From: Nonomuraea africana
GTDB taxonomy: Bacteria > Actinomycetota > Actinomycetes > Streptosporangiales > Streptosporangiaceae
Assembly: GCF_014873535.1 (NCBI RefSeq)
Contig: NZ_JADBEF010000001.1
Span: 558,001 to 622,000 of the forward strand
Length of the DNA: 64,000 nt
Direction: 5' to 3'
The stretch's first letter is position 1; each line of letters opens with the position of its first letter. The position numbers were made by a program, and so were the translations under genes. A model generated the notes under the pieces. That model made no database searches. It saw nothing but the letters and a program-made list of their open reading frames with translations, and was not told the origin of the DNA. Positions 54,349 to 63,978 of the stretch are shown here, piece by piece.

Positions 54349-55176
54349 GTGGACTCCGCTAAGCAGCGAGAAGACGGTAACAATACGTCACCGATCTGGG
54401 TGAGTGACAGGCCCGCCGAGGAGAAGAGCGCCGGCGCCAAGCACACAGCACCCACGTCAACGTACGCGCCCGTCGAACGCGCTTCCCTGCGCAGCCTGCT
54501 CCAGCAACCCCGATACCGCCATCTTCGCGTCCGCGTGCTCATCGCCGTCGCGGCGGGCATCGTGGTGGGCTTCCTCGTCGGCGACCCGCGCGTGGGCATC
54601 AGCGCCGCCGTGGTGGCGGCGATCGCCGACACGGTCTACCGCGCCAAGTCCAACTCGAGCGTGCCCGCGTGGCGCCGCTCGTCCGTGGCCGAGCGCAAGA
54701 CCGAGGCGCAGCTGAAGCGGCTCGAACGCAGCGGCTACCGCACGCTCCACGCCAGGGCGATCCCCGGCAGCGAGGCGCAGATCGACCATCTGGTGATCGG
54801 CCCCACGGGCGTCTACGCGGTCGACTCGGAGAAGTGGGACAAGCGGCTGCCGGTGCGCGTACAGATGGGCAAGAAGCTCTTCCACGGCCCCTTCGACATG
54901 AAGCCCAGGCTGACCGAGGCCCGCTGGGAGGCGACCCAGGCGAGCGAGCTGATCAGCAAGGCCTACGGCCGCGAGATCACCGTCGTGGCGTCGCTGGCGA
55001 TCTACGGCCCGCCGGTCCCCTGGAAGATCATGACGATCCGCGACGTGGACGTCTACGAGGGCGCCAGGGCCCGTAAGTGGATCACCAAGCGCGAGCGGGC
55101 GCTCACCGACGCCGAGATCGACAGGCTCTACGAGATCGCCAGTCAGGTGCTGCCCCCGCGCTACGGCGAGGGGTGA
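54349..55176 (+). CDS. Membrane-anchored NERD-domain protein
   Basis: Protein of 275 residues: a disordered, polar N-terminus, a hydrophobic segment (VLIAVAAGIVVGFLVG then ISAAVVAAIADTV) and a NERD domain from about 130 (LERSGYRTLHARAIPG, QIDHLVIGPTGVYAVDSEKW). NERD is a nuclease-related fold with Asp/Glu/Lys catalytic residues seen here in the D-H, D-S-E-x-W pattern. Role unknown; it could act on nucleic acid at the membrane. GTG 54349 has a TACCGT box ending 7 nt upstream, so it is likely leaderless. A short GAAA-tetraloop hairpin (CCCG-GAAA-CGGG) lies in the upstream region. Confidence 0.85.
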   Translation: MDSAKQREDGNNTSPIWVSDRPAEEKSAGAKHTAPTSTYAPVERASLRSLLQQPRYRHLRVRVLIAVAAGIVVGFLVGDPRVGISAAVVAAIADTVYRAKSNSSVPAWRRSSVAERKTEAQLKRLERSGYRTLHARAIPGSEAQIDHLVIGPTGVYAVDSEKWDKRLPVRVQMGKKLFHGPFDMKPRLTEARWEATQASELISKAYGREITVVASLAIYGPPVPWKIMTIRDVDVYEGARARKWITKRERALTDAEIDRLYEIASQVLPPRYGEG

Positions 55177-55212
55177 TCCGGGGCGTCCGATGGCTGGACA
55201 CGCGTCTCAGTT

Positions 55213-55247
55213 AGCGAGCGATGGTCGGTACCATGTGATGACTCGCT
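55213..55247 (+). promoter_or_regulatory. Two-part hairpin in the ilvD leader
   Basis: Outer arms AGCGAG (55213-55218) and CTCGCT (55242-55247) enclose an inner stem ATGGT (55221-55225)/ACCAT (55230-55234) with loop CGGT, leaving GTGATGA unpaired. It lies 20 nt before ATG 55267 and overlaps the promoter/leader, so it may control ilvD. No leader peptide or known element is recognised. Confidence 0.45.
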
Positions 55248-55266
55248 ATCGATGGGAGACGCACCA

Positions 55267-57105
55267 ATGCCCGCCCTCAGGTCTCGTACGGTCACGCACG
55301 GCAGGAACATGGTCGGCGCCCGGGCCCTGCTCCGGGCGACCGGTGTAGCCGGGAGCGACTTCGGCAAGCCCATCATCGCCGTGGCCAACAGCTTCACCCA
55401 GTTCGTGCCTGGCCACGTGCACCTGCGCGAGGTCGGCGACCTGGTCGCAGGCGCCATCAGGGAGGCGGGGGCGATCCCGCGCGAGTTCAACACGATCGCC
55501 GTCGACGACGGCATCGCGATGGGCCACGGCGGCATGCTCTACTCGCTGCCCAGTCGCGAGCTGATCGCCGACGCGGTCGAGTACATGGTGAACGCGCACT
55601 GCGCCGACGCCCTGATCTGCATCTCCAACTGCGACAAGATCACCCCCGGCATGCTCCTGGCCGCCTTCAGGCTGAACATCCCGACCGTCTTCGTCTCGGG
55701 CGGCCCCATGGAGGCCGGCAAGACGCCCGGCCGCAAGCTCGACCTCGTCGACCCGATGGTCGCCGCGGCCGACGCCTCCGTCACCGACGAGGAGCTCCTC
55801 GAGATGGAGGAGAACGCCTGCCCGACCTGCGGGTCGTGCTCTGGCATGTTCACCGCCAACTCCATGAACTGCCTGGCCGAGGCGATCGGCCTGGCGCTGC
55901 CGGGCAACGGCACGATCCTGGCCACGCACAAGGCGCGCAAGAAGCTGTTCGAGGACGCGGGCAGCCGCGTGGTCGACATCGCCAAGCGCTACTACGAGGA
56001 CGACGACGAGTCGGTGCTGCCGCGCTCGATCGCCTCCAAGCACTCCTTCGAGAACGCGATGGCGCTCGACGTGGCTATGGGCGGCTCCACCAACACGATC
56101 CTGCACATCCTGGCGGCCGCCCGCGAGGCCGAGGTCGACTTCGGCCTCAAGGAGATCAACGAGATCTCGCTGCGGGTGCCCTGCCTGTGCAAGGTCGCTC
56201 CGGCGACGAACAAGTACCACATCGAGGACGTGCACCGCGCCGGCGGCATCCCAGGCATCCTGGGCCAGCTCGACAGGGCGGGGCTGCTGCACCGCGACGT
56301 CCCCACGGTCAACGGCGGCACCCTCGGCGAGGTCATCGCCGCATGGGACCCCGCCTCGCCGACCGTGCTGCCCGAGGCCGTGGAGCTCTGGCACGCCGCG
56401 CCCGGCAACGTCCGTACGGTGCGGCCCTACTCCCAGGACAACCGCTGGGACGACCTCGACCTCGACCGCGCCGAGGGCTGCATCCGCGACCGCGAGCACG
56501 CCTACAGCAAGGACGGCGGGCTGGCCGTTCTCTACGGCAACATCTCGCGCGACGGCGCGGTGGTGAAGACCGCCGGTGTCGACGAGTCGATCTGGAAGTT
56601 CTCCGGGCCCGCCGTGGTCTTCGAGTCGCAGGAGGACGCCGTCGAGGGCATCCTGGCCGGCCGGGTCAAGGAGGGCGACGTCGTCGTCATCCGCTACGAG
56701 GGCCCCAAGGGCGGTCCCGGCATGCAGGAGATGCTCTACCCGACCTCCTTCCTCAAGGGCAAGGGGCTCGGCAAGGCCTGCGCGCTGGTCACCGACGGCC
56801 GCTTCTCCGGCGGCACCTCGGGCCTGTCCATCGGCCACGCCTCGCCCGAGGCGGCCGAGGGCGGCGCGATCGCGCTGGTGGAGGACGGCGACCTCATCGA
56901 GATCGACATCCCGAACCGGCTGCTGGAGCTGCGGGTGCCCGACGAGGAGCTGGCCGTGCGGCGCGAGAAGCTGCTGGCCGACCTGGGCGGTTACCGTCCG
57001 CGCGACCGCCAGCGCCAGGTGAGCGTGGCCCTGCAGGCCTACGCCGCGATGACCACCTCGGCCTCCACGGGCGCCTCCAGGGACCTGTCCCAGCTCGCCC
57101 GCTGA
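55267..57105 (+). CDS. ilvD: Dihydroxy-acid dehydratase
   Basis: Iron-sulfur dehydratase of valine, leucine and isoleucine synthesis, 612 residues. Cluster cysteines in SNCDKITPG and [20 protein letters not shown], with [16 protein letters not shown] upstream; the C-terminal [20 protein letters not shown] and [15 protein letters not shown] are intact. Length is normal. ATG 55267 follows GGGAG about 10 nt upstream; GTG 55252 is in frame but without support. Likely controlled in part by the hairpin 20 nt upstream. A strong UUCG-capped terminator follows. Confidence 0.96.
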   Translation: MPALRSRTVTHGRNMVGARALLRATGVAGSDFGKPIIAVANSFTQFVPGHVHLREVGDLVAGAIREAGAIPREFNTIAVDDGIAMGHGGMLYSLPSRELIADAVEYMVNAHCADALICISNCDKITPGMLLAAFRLNIPTVFVSGGPMEAGKTPGRKLDLVDPMVAAADASVTDEELLEMEENACPTCGSCSGMFTANSMNCLAEAIGLALPGNGTILATHKARKKLFEDAGSRVVDIAKRYYEDDDESVLPRSIASKHSFENAMALDVAMGGSTNTILHILAAAREAEVDFGLKEINEISLRVPCLCKVAPATNKYHIEDVHRAGGIPGILGQLDRAGLLHRDVPTVNGGTLGEVIAAWDPASPTVLPEAVELWHAAPGNVRTVRPYSQDNRWDDLDLDRAEGCIRDREHAYSKDGGLAVLYGNISRDGAVVKTAGVDESIWKFSGPAVVFESQEDAVEGILAGRVKEGDVVVIRYEGPKGGPGMQEMLYPTSFLKGKGLGKACALVTDGRFSGGTSGLSIGHASPEAAEGGAIALVEDGDLIEIDIPNRLLELRVPDEELAVRREKLLADLGGYRPRDRQRQVSVALQAYAAMTTSASTGASRDLSQLAR

Positions 57106-57118
57106 CGGCACCGTTCGT

Positions 57119-57156
57119 ACGGCCCGCGCCACCGGTTCGCCGGGGACGCGGGCCGT
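57119..57156 (+). terminator. UUCG-capped terminator after ilvD
   Basis: ACGGCCCGCG (57119-57128) pairs perfectly with CGCGGGCCGT (57147-57156). Inside, CCGG-TTCG-CCGG (57132-57143) forms a second stem with the extra-stable UUCG tetraloop. Located 13 nt after the ilvD stop. Confidence 0.85.
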
Positions 57157-57174
57157 CGTCGTGCTCGGAGACTC

Positions 57175-57412
57175 TCAGGCGGTGACCAGGTCGCGGCTGC
57201 GCCACCTGGTGAGGGCGAGCGAGGCGAGCGCCATCGCCGACAGCAGCGCCATGCCCACGGCCATCGCCACCGCGTCGTGGTCGCCGCCCAGCCCGACCAG
57301 CGGCGCGACGACCGCCGCGAGCGCGTGCTGGAGGGTGCCGAGCACCGCCGAGCCGGCGCCCGCCGCGTACGGCACGCGTCCGATCGCCAGCGCGGTGGCC
57401 GACCCCGCCGAC
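57175..57412 (-). pseudogene. C-terminal relic of a Bcr/CflA-type MFS transporter
   Basis: On the minus strand, SATALAIGRVPYAAGAGSAV then LGTLQHALAAVVAPLVGLGG and AVAMAVGMALLSAMALASLA form the last TM helices of Bcr/CflA multidrug MFS proteins (N-A-T-A-L... AAGxASALLG). It ends at TGA 57175-57177. Upstream of about 57,412 the frame loses this pattern: only ~80 codons of a ~400-codon gene remain. Just beyond the break the + strand shows a short coding-like piece (LEPTVNALHGMALIEEAWAE), perhaps another fragment, but I cannot assign it. The 57,413-57,644 stretch holds no complete gene. Confidence 0.65.
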
Positions 57413-57644
57413 CGCAGGTCGGTACGGCTGGAGCCGACGGTCAACGCGCTGCACGGCATGGCGCTGATCGAGGAGGCGTGGGCCGAGATATTCGCCGCTG
57501 CCCTGGCGGACCTGACCCCCTGCGCAGCGCGAGTCGTTCACCGCTGCGATACCCGCGATGGCTGCTCTGGCCGAGGCGCTGAAATCCCGCCGATAGCCGT
57601 ACAGGCTTTCGAAAATTGTCGGTGCCGACCCGTACTCTATGGGT

Positions 57645-58130
57645 ATGACGACAGTCGTGAAGTCCTCCACGCGACCCCTGACGACCGCCGAGATCGCCGC
57701 CCTCGCCCTCTCCCTCGCGCACCTGGGCGCGGGGCCGCAGGCCGTCACCGCACGGCGCGGCCTGCGCCACGCCTTCGAGCATCTGGAGCTCGACGACGAC
57801 GTCATCGCCACCACGCTCGCGACCCTCACCGACCCGCTGCCCGTGGAGGTGGCCTCCAGGGCCAGGGTCATCGCCGACGCCATCACCAGCCGACTCGTGG
57901 TCCGCATCCACTACCGCGACGCCTCGGGCAACGTCACGATCCGCGACGTCGACCCGGTGACCTGCCTCGTCCACAGAGAGTTCTGGTACCTCGTGGGCGT
58001 GTGCAGGATGCGCCGCGCGATCAGGGCGTTCAGGTTCGACCGCGTCATCGCGGTGGAGCCGACGCTGACCCCCGCCCGTCCCCACCTGGCCGACCGATTC
58101 CTACCGTTCCAACGCAGAAACGCCGCCTGA
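57645..58130 (+). CDS. WYL-domain protein without HTH
   Basis: A 161-residue protein resembling the middle and WYL parts of YafY-type regulators: LTTAEIAALALSLAHLGAGP, then VVRIHYRDASGNVTIRDVDP, the WYL strand REFWYLVGVCRMRRAIRAFR and RFDRVIAVEPT. The N-terminal HTH_11 (~60 residues) and the usual C-terminal extension are absent, so it lacks DNA binding. It is either a stand-alone sensor/antagonist or a truncated paralogue. A TACTCT box ends 6 nt before ATG 57645 and no Shine-Dalgarno is seen; ATG 57639 is also in frame. Confidence 0.75.
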   Translation: MTTVVKSSTRPLTTAEIAALALSLAHLGAGPQAVTARRGLRHAFEHLELDDDVIATTLATLTDPLPVEVASRARVIADAITSRLVVRIHYRDASGNVTIRDVDPVTCLVHREFWYLVGVCRMRRAIRAFRFDRVIAVEPTLTPARPHLADRFLPFQRRNAA

Positions 58131-58143
58131 CTCTCTCCTTCGC

Positions 58144-58330
58144 GGTGACGAGCCGGTCTTCCCGGCCCGCGCGGCGGCCTGCGTCAGGCCGCCGTGTGCT
58201 GTTCGAGGTGGTGCGAGCTGGTCTCTCTGGCTCGCACGGCTGGCTGCGTCAGCTCGCCGAGGCTCTTCGTGGCGGTGCGAGCTGATCTCTCCGGCGCACG
58301 TGACCGGCTGCGTCAGCTCACCGCCGTTCC
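58144..58330. repeat. Three imperfect ~65-bp direct repeats with a conserved hairpin
   Basis: Units begin at 58144, 58210 and 58274. Each runs from GGTG(A)CGAGC through a TCTTCC/TCTCTC block to a TGCGTCAG core. In each the core forms a stem around the loop CGT: CCTG/CAGG in unit 1 and GCTG/CAGC in units 2 and 3, a compensatory change; unit 1 extends to nine pairs. The rest of 58,331-58,639 is C/T-rich low complexity with no gene. Confidence 0.75.
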
Positions 58331-58639
58331 TGGGCCGGGGCTTGCTCTGCGGGGGCGGCCTTGCTACGCCGGGCCGCGCCCGCGGTCGCTCTTCGCTCGA
58401 ACCGGCCATAGGCGGGCGCCGGGTGCTGAGTGCTCATTGCGGCTTGGGGTTTTCCTGCCCTCGGGTTTCCCTCAGCCCTCGGATTCCCTCAGCTCGGGTT
58501 CTCTTGTGCCCTGGGTTCCTGGTGCCGTCCGGTCTCCTCTCCCGGGGCCAGAGGGCTCGGGGCTCGCGGGTCAAATACTGAGGGACGCTTGACCTTCGTC
58601 AGCCTTTTGGCTTGCCGGGCGAGTGGCAGGCTCCGCTTC

Positions 58640-59734
58640 ATGCGTCTTCGGGGGATCTCGCTCGTCGCCGTGATGGCGATCGTCACGTGCGCCTGCAGCC
58701 AGGCGGCCGGCGCACCATCGCCCAGCCACGCCGCCACCTCGTCGGTGGCCAACGGTCAAATGGCTCCTGGTCAGGCGGCCCCTGGTCGAGCGGCCCCCGG
58801 TCCAGCGGCCCTTGGCCAGGTGGCCCGTGGTCAGGTGGCCCGTGGTCGAGCGGCCTCCGGTCCAGCGACCCTTGGCCAGGTGGGCCCTGATCTGGCGGGT
58901 CCTGAGCAGGCGATTCGTGACCAGGTGAGGTTCCACGTCACCCACATGCTGCAGGCCGGTGCCCTCGTGGATCCCGCCGCGGAGGGGCAGCTGCCCGCCT
59001 CCGTACGGCGCGGCCTGGACCGCTCGCTGGCCGCCTATCTCCACCGCCAGCCCGGACGGTTCGCCGTGGCCGTCTACGACCGGACCACCTCGATGCGCTA
59101 CGCCTTCCGCGAGAGGTCGCCCTTCATGCTGGCCAGCGTGGCGAAGGTGGACATCCTGCTCGCCCTGCTGCTGCAGGTCCAGCGGGAGCACCGCCGCCTG
59201 ACAGCGGGTGAGCGCCAGCTGGCCGACCAGATGATCAGGCAGAGCGACAACTACAGCGCGCACCGGCTCTACACCGCCATCGGTGGGAATCGGGGGTTCA
59301 GCGACACCCTCCGCGAGCAGGGCATCGCGCACACCTGGCCGGGGCCCGGCCTGTACTGGGGACTGAGCAGGAGCAGGCCATCGGACCAGGTCGAGGTGCT
59401 CGACAGGCTGACCGACCCCGACGGCCCCGTCTCCCCGCGCAACCGGCGCTACGCGCTCCAACTGATGTCGTCCGTCGACAAGAGCCAGGCCTGGGGCGTC
59501 AGCGCGGCGGCGCCCGGCGGGCGGGTCGCGCTGAAGAACGGCTGGCTGCCCGCGGCCGAGCACGGCGGGCTGTGGACGATCAACAGCGTGGGACGGCTCG
59601 CGCTGCCGGGGCACGAGCTCCTGGTCGCGGTGCTGTCGGAGCGCAGCCAGGCGATGAGCGCGGGCGTCTCGATGGTCGAACGCGTGGCGAGGACAGCCGT
59701 ACGCGCCTTCACCAGAACCGCGTCACCGGCCTGA
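58640..59734 (+). CDS. Secreted serine hydrolase, class A beta-lactamase-like (likely lipoprotein)
   Basis: A 364-residue exported protein. Signal peptide RLRGISLVAVMAIVTCACSQ with a Cys pair of lipobox type, then a low-complexity linker of 15-bp repeats, then a penicillin-interacting fold from about residue 100: SxxK in LASVAKVD, SDN in RQSDNYSAHRLY and a KTG-like KNGW. The overall plan resembles class A beta-lactamases, but the KTG is KNGW and substrate is unknown. ATG 58640; the longer frame upstream is unsupported. A strong hairpin follows 59 nt after the stop. A cytosolic relative lies at 38814. Confidence 0.85.
   Translation: MRLRGISLVAVMAIVTCACSQAAGAPSPSHAATSSVANGQMAPGQAAPGRAAPGPAALGQVARGQVARGRAASGPATLGQVGPDLAGPEQAIRDQVRFHVTHMLQAGALVDPAAEGQLPASVRRGLDRSLAAYLHRQPGRFAVAVYDRTTSMRYAFRERSPFMLASVAKVDILLALLLQVQREHRRLTAGERQLADQMIRQSDNYSAHRLYTAIGGNRGFSDTLREQGIAHTWPGPGLYWGLSRSRPSDQVEVLDRLTDPDGPVSPRNRRYALQLMSSVDKSQAWGVSAAAPGGRVALKNGWLPAAEHGGLWTINSVGRLALPGHELLVAVLSERSQAMSAGVSMVERVARTAVRAFTRTASPA
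58754..58918 (+). repeat. 15-bp tandem repeats in the serine hydrolase linker
   Basis: Eleven 15-bp units with consensus GGTCAGGCGGCCCCT start at 58754 and continue to 58918, encoding Gly-Gln/Arg/Pro-Ala/Val-Ala-Pro/Arg units. A second-order pattern repeats after 60 bp (units 3-5 match units 7-9), showing block duplication. Whole units are multiples of 3 and keep frame. Confidence 0.9.
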
Positions 59735-59792
59735 CCTCGCAGGACGGCTAGCCACAAGGACGGACCACCCGGGCGTTCACGGTAGGACATGA

Positions 59793-59838
59793 GGCCTCCG
59801 TGTGGTGAAGATTCGACACCGACACCACAGCGGAGGCC
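59793..59838. terminator. Strong hairpin between the serine hydrolase and the zinc-ribbon gene
   Basis: GGCCTCCG and TGTGGTG (59793-59807) pair with CACCACA (59823-59829) and CGGAGGCC (59831-59838), 15 pairs with one bulged G at 59830 and a 15-nt loop. It lies between convergent genes and could end both transcripts. Confidence 0.75.
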
Positions 59839-59915
59839 GCTCTATTGATCAAGGCCCACCGCTGACAACGTTCGTGGTCAATACTGCTAGCCGTGGAGCG
59901 AACCAGTCGCCAGGC

Positions 59916-60007
59916 GGGGTGGCCACGGGGACCGGCTAGCCGCGCGGGGTGGGGTGGCCGCGGGGACCGGTTGGTCGCGCGGGTGGGGTGGTCGTGGGGC
60001 CGGCTAG
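59916..60007. repeat. 34-35-bp G-rich tandem repeats upstream of the zinc-ribbon stop
   Basis: Units start at 59916, 59951 and 59985 and read GGGGTGGCCACGGGGACCGG then CTAGCCGCGC with small changes (the second has GGTTGGTCGCGC). The third is partial and runs into the end of the downstream convergent gene. Confidence 0.85.
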
Positions 60008-60210
60008 GAGCAGCAGCCGCCGCCGCAGCAGCCTCCACCGCTGCCGCCCGCAGGAGCGCCGGCGTTGCCGGTCATGGCGACGGTCGACAGCAGCTTGACC
60101 GTGTCGGTGTGCCCCTCGGGGCAGGCGGCGGGGTCGCCCGAGGCCGCCATCGGACGGGTGACCTCGAAGGTGGATCCGCAGGCGCGGCAGCGGAAGTCGT
60201 AGCGCGGCAT
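60004..60210 (-). CDS. FmdB-family zinc-ribbon protein
   Basis: Small zinc-binding protein of 68 residues: MPRYDFRCRACGSTFEVTRP with one CxxC, then a middle His-rich part and the Cys/Gly-rich end GGSGGGCCGGGCCS. FmdB proteins are of uncertain function and often accompany transport or regulatory genes. ATG 60210 is 4 nt from the stop of the following gene upstream in the operon (GNAT at 60215), so they are co-transcribed. The C-terminal CC...CC could be a second metal site, unusual for the family. Confidence 0.9.
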   Translation of the reverse strand: MPRYDFRCRACGSTFEVTRPMAASGDPAACPEGHTDTVKLLSTVAMTGNAGAPAGGSGGGCCGGGCCS

Positions 60211-60214
60211 GGCC

Positions 60215-61039
60215 CTAGGGTACGGGTTCGAGCGCGATGTGGGCGTAGTCGGACACGGGTTCGTAGCCGATCGACTGGTAGATGGCGTTGCTGGTGGGGT
60301 TGTTCAGGTCGGTGAACAGCACCACCTCCTGGCAGCGTTCGGTCAGCGCCACCTGGCTGGCATAGGCGGTGACGGCCGCGCCGTAGCCCCTGCGCCGGCA
60401 CGAGGGCGGCGTGTAGACGGGGCCGATCCTGCACATCCCCGCCGCCTCGGCGGAGACGCCGGCCACGGAGACCGGCGCGTCGCCGTCCACCCAGAGCTGG
60501 ACGTCACCGTGGGAGATGCGTCGCTGGGTCAGCTCGGCCAGGTCGCCGCCGCCGTTCATGCCCACCTCGTCGGCGAAGGCCTGGAACCAGCTCATGACCA
60601 GGGGGAAGTCGCTCAAGTCCGCGCGGCGCCCGGCGCCGGGCACCTCGGGTACGGCCAGCGTGCCGAGCCGGTAGAGGCGTTCGGGCCTGCGCTCGGACGA
60701 GGTGGCGCCCCACGCGGTCAGGAAGGCTTCGCCGAGCTCGACCGGGCCCGAGACCACGGGCACGTCGGTGCCGCGCTCGCGCAGTGCCTCGGCCAGGGGG
60801 ACGAGCGCGGACGGCGGCACGTCCGCGAGATAGAGCGGGCGGGGAGGAGTGCGGAACACCGCGCCGCAGACCTGGCCGTTCTCCGTCCACCAGCCGAAGT
60901 AGGAGTCGTCGGCACACGGCATGCCGGAGCGCAGACTCGCCAGGAGCGTCAGCGCGACCGTGTTGGCGGCGGGCCGCTGACACAGGAAGGCTTCGGCGTG
61001 CTTGGCGTACTCCGCGAAGTCCGAGGAGAAGGTCCACAT
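60215..61039 (-). CDS. GNAT acetyltransferase
   Basis: Protein of 274 residues. The C-terminal GNAT domain has the acetyl-CoA loop VYTPPSCRRRGYGAAVTAYA and the C-terminal NPTSNAIYQSIGYEPVSD; the N-terminal half (about residues 1-110, MWTFSSDFAEYAKHAEAFLC) is a second, more divergent GNAT-like half, as in two-domain GNATs. Substrate unknown. It is upstream of the FmdB gene by 4 nt in one operon, and its own start at 61039 follows the repeat region at 61,085-61,158 by about 45 nt. Confidence 0.88.
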   Translation of the reverse strand: MWTFSSDFAEYAKHAEAFLCQRPAANTVALTLLASLRSGMPCADDSYFGWWTENGQVCGAVFRTPPRPLYLADVPPSALVPLAEALRERGTDVPVVSGPVELGEAFLTAWGATSSERRPERLYRLGTLAVPEVPGAGRRADLSDFPLVMSWFQAFADEVGMNGGGDLAELTQRRISHGDVQLWVDGDAPVSVAGVSAEAAGMCRIGPVYTPPSCRRRGYGAAVTAYASQVALTERCQEVVLFTDLNNPTSNAIYQSIGYEPVSDYAHIALEPVP

Positions 61040-61084
61040 GGTGGGAGATGATGCCAGACGGCCCGCTCGACGTGCTCGTCCTTA

Positions 61085-61158
61085 TTCGGCGGCCACGTGC
61101 GCACCCCTGTTCGGCGGGCACGTGGGCGCCCTGTTCGGCGACCAGGTGCGCTCTACTC
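61085..61158. repeat. 24-25-bp repeats just past the 61163 gene stop
   Basis: Three units with consensus TTCGGCGGCCACGTGCGCACC start at 61085, 61110 and 61134, each carrying CACGTG or a variant. On the minus strand they resemble the codons for the last eight residues (AHVAGLLAE) of the adjacent protein, as if the 3' end had been copied past the stop. Confidence 0.8.
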
Positions 61159-61162
61159 GGCG

Positions 61163-62110
61163 CTATTCGGCGAGCAGGCCCGCGACGTGGGCGCTCACGT
61201 CGTGCAGCAGGGTGGACGGCTCGACCCGCACACCCGCGACGGCCGAGACCAGCGAGGCCAGCCCGGGGATCGGGTAGCCGTCGTCGACCATGGCCTGGGC
61301 GCCGACCTCGTTCTTGTCCAGCGCCAACCGGCTGCGCTCCCACGCGTCGAGCACCTCCTCGGGGGAGGGCACGCCGAAACCGTGGCCCACGGGGGCGGCG
61401 TGGCGCAGCCGTACGAGCGGGGTCTCCGCGAACGCCAGCGCGGTGCGGGCTCGCACGTGCAGGTCCTCGCGCTCCTTCGGATCGATCCAATCCATCGCCG
61501 TGCAGGGGTTGCGGCAGGTGGCCACGCACACGGCCAGCGCGCCCGCGACCTGGCTGTGCTGCCTGTCGAAGTAGGCGCGCCAGCCCTCGGGCGGCTCCGT
61601 GGCGACGCGAAGCGTGCGGTTGGTGGCCGACTGCTCCGACTTGGTGTGGTCGCACTCCCTGTCGCCGATCACGCCGAACCTGCTGCCCGGCGCGCTCAGC
61701 CCCTCGGGCCAGCGGGCCGGGTCGCCCGCGTGCCCCAGCTGCGGCTCGAAGGCCAGCAGCGGCAGATACTCGCTCGCGATGTGCACCGCGGCGATCATCG
61801 GGCTCAGCTCGCGGCGGAACCACCTGATCGCGATGACCTCCAGCAGCAGGGCGTACGCGGGCCGCAGTGACTCGAGGGCGCCGCGTGGTTGCTCGCGCGG
61901 CGTCTGCGGCATATGGCAGTCGCGCGCCCTGCGCCTCAGGTCGCTTGGTACGGCAGGCGCCCCGACCGCGAAGTCCTCGGCGTCCAGCGACAGCAGCCGC
62001 TGTCCGAACTCGCAGACCTCGGCGATCTCCTCGGTGGGGGCCAGCGCACCGAGATCGGCGAACGCGTAGCGGCGGGCCAGCGCGATGAGCAGATCACGAG
62101 TCGTTTCCAC
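61163..62110 (-). CDS. Hypothetical protein of unknown family
   Basis: A 315-residue soluble protein not matched to a known family. It starts METTRDLLIALARRYAF at GTG 62110 with GAGAGAG upstream, has a helical N-terminal half (EVCEFGQRLLSLDAEDFAVG; SPMIAAVHIASEYLPLLAFE) and a Cys/His-containing second half (CDHTKSEQ; AVCVATCRNPCTAMDW), ending DVSAHVAGLLAE. It could be a metal-binding or regulatory protein, but that is a guess. Repeats just downstream of its stop seem to be copies of its 3' end. Confidence 0.7.
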   Translation of the reverse strand: METTRDLLIALARRYAFADLGALAPTEEIAEVCEFGQRLLSLDAEDFAVGAPAVPSDLRRRARDCHMPQTPREQPRGALESLRPAYALLLEVIAIRWFRRELSPMIAAVHIASEYLPLLAFEPQLGHAGDPARWPEGLSAPGSRFGVIGDRECDHTKSEQSATNRTLRVATEPPEGWRAYFDRQHSQVAGALAVCVATCRNPCTAMDWIDPKEREDLHVRARTALAFAETPLVRLRHAAPVGHGFGVPSPEEVLDAWERSRLALDKNEVGAQAMVDDGYPIPGLASLVSAVAGVRVEPSTLLHDVSAHVAGLLAE

Positions 62111-62162
62111 GCGATCAACTCTCTCATGACCTGCTCGAAGTCGCCGATTCGTCCCCGGCTCC

Positions 62163-62181
62163 CCCCACGCGGGGTGTGGGG
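62163..62181 (-). terminator. Stem-loop after the kinase gene
   Basis: CCCCAC (62163-62168) pairs with GTGGGG (62176-62181) around a 7-nt loop, about 140 nt past the kinase stop on its strand and just before the next gene. Weak as a terminator but the only one seen. Confidence 0.45.
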
Positions 62182-62316
62182 CAGGACCACCTTCCCGCAG
62201 GGATGCCCGCTCGGACGGCGGTCGGCCTTCGCAGGACTGTCCGTGCAGGCGGCGGTCGCCCTCCCGCCGGGCTGACCCGGAAGACGGCTATCGACATTCT
62301 CGGCAGCGCCACCTCG

Positions 62317-63978
<1,662 letters not shown>

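Noticed and set aside
59748..60038. Possible transposase C-terminal fragment on the minus strand
   Set aside because: The end (ARVVRPCG) looked transposase-like, but no conserved DDE residues or inverted terminal repeats could be found.
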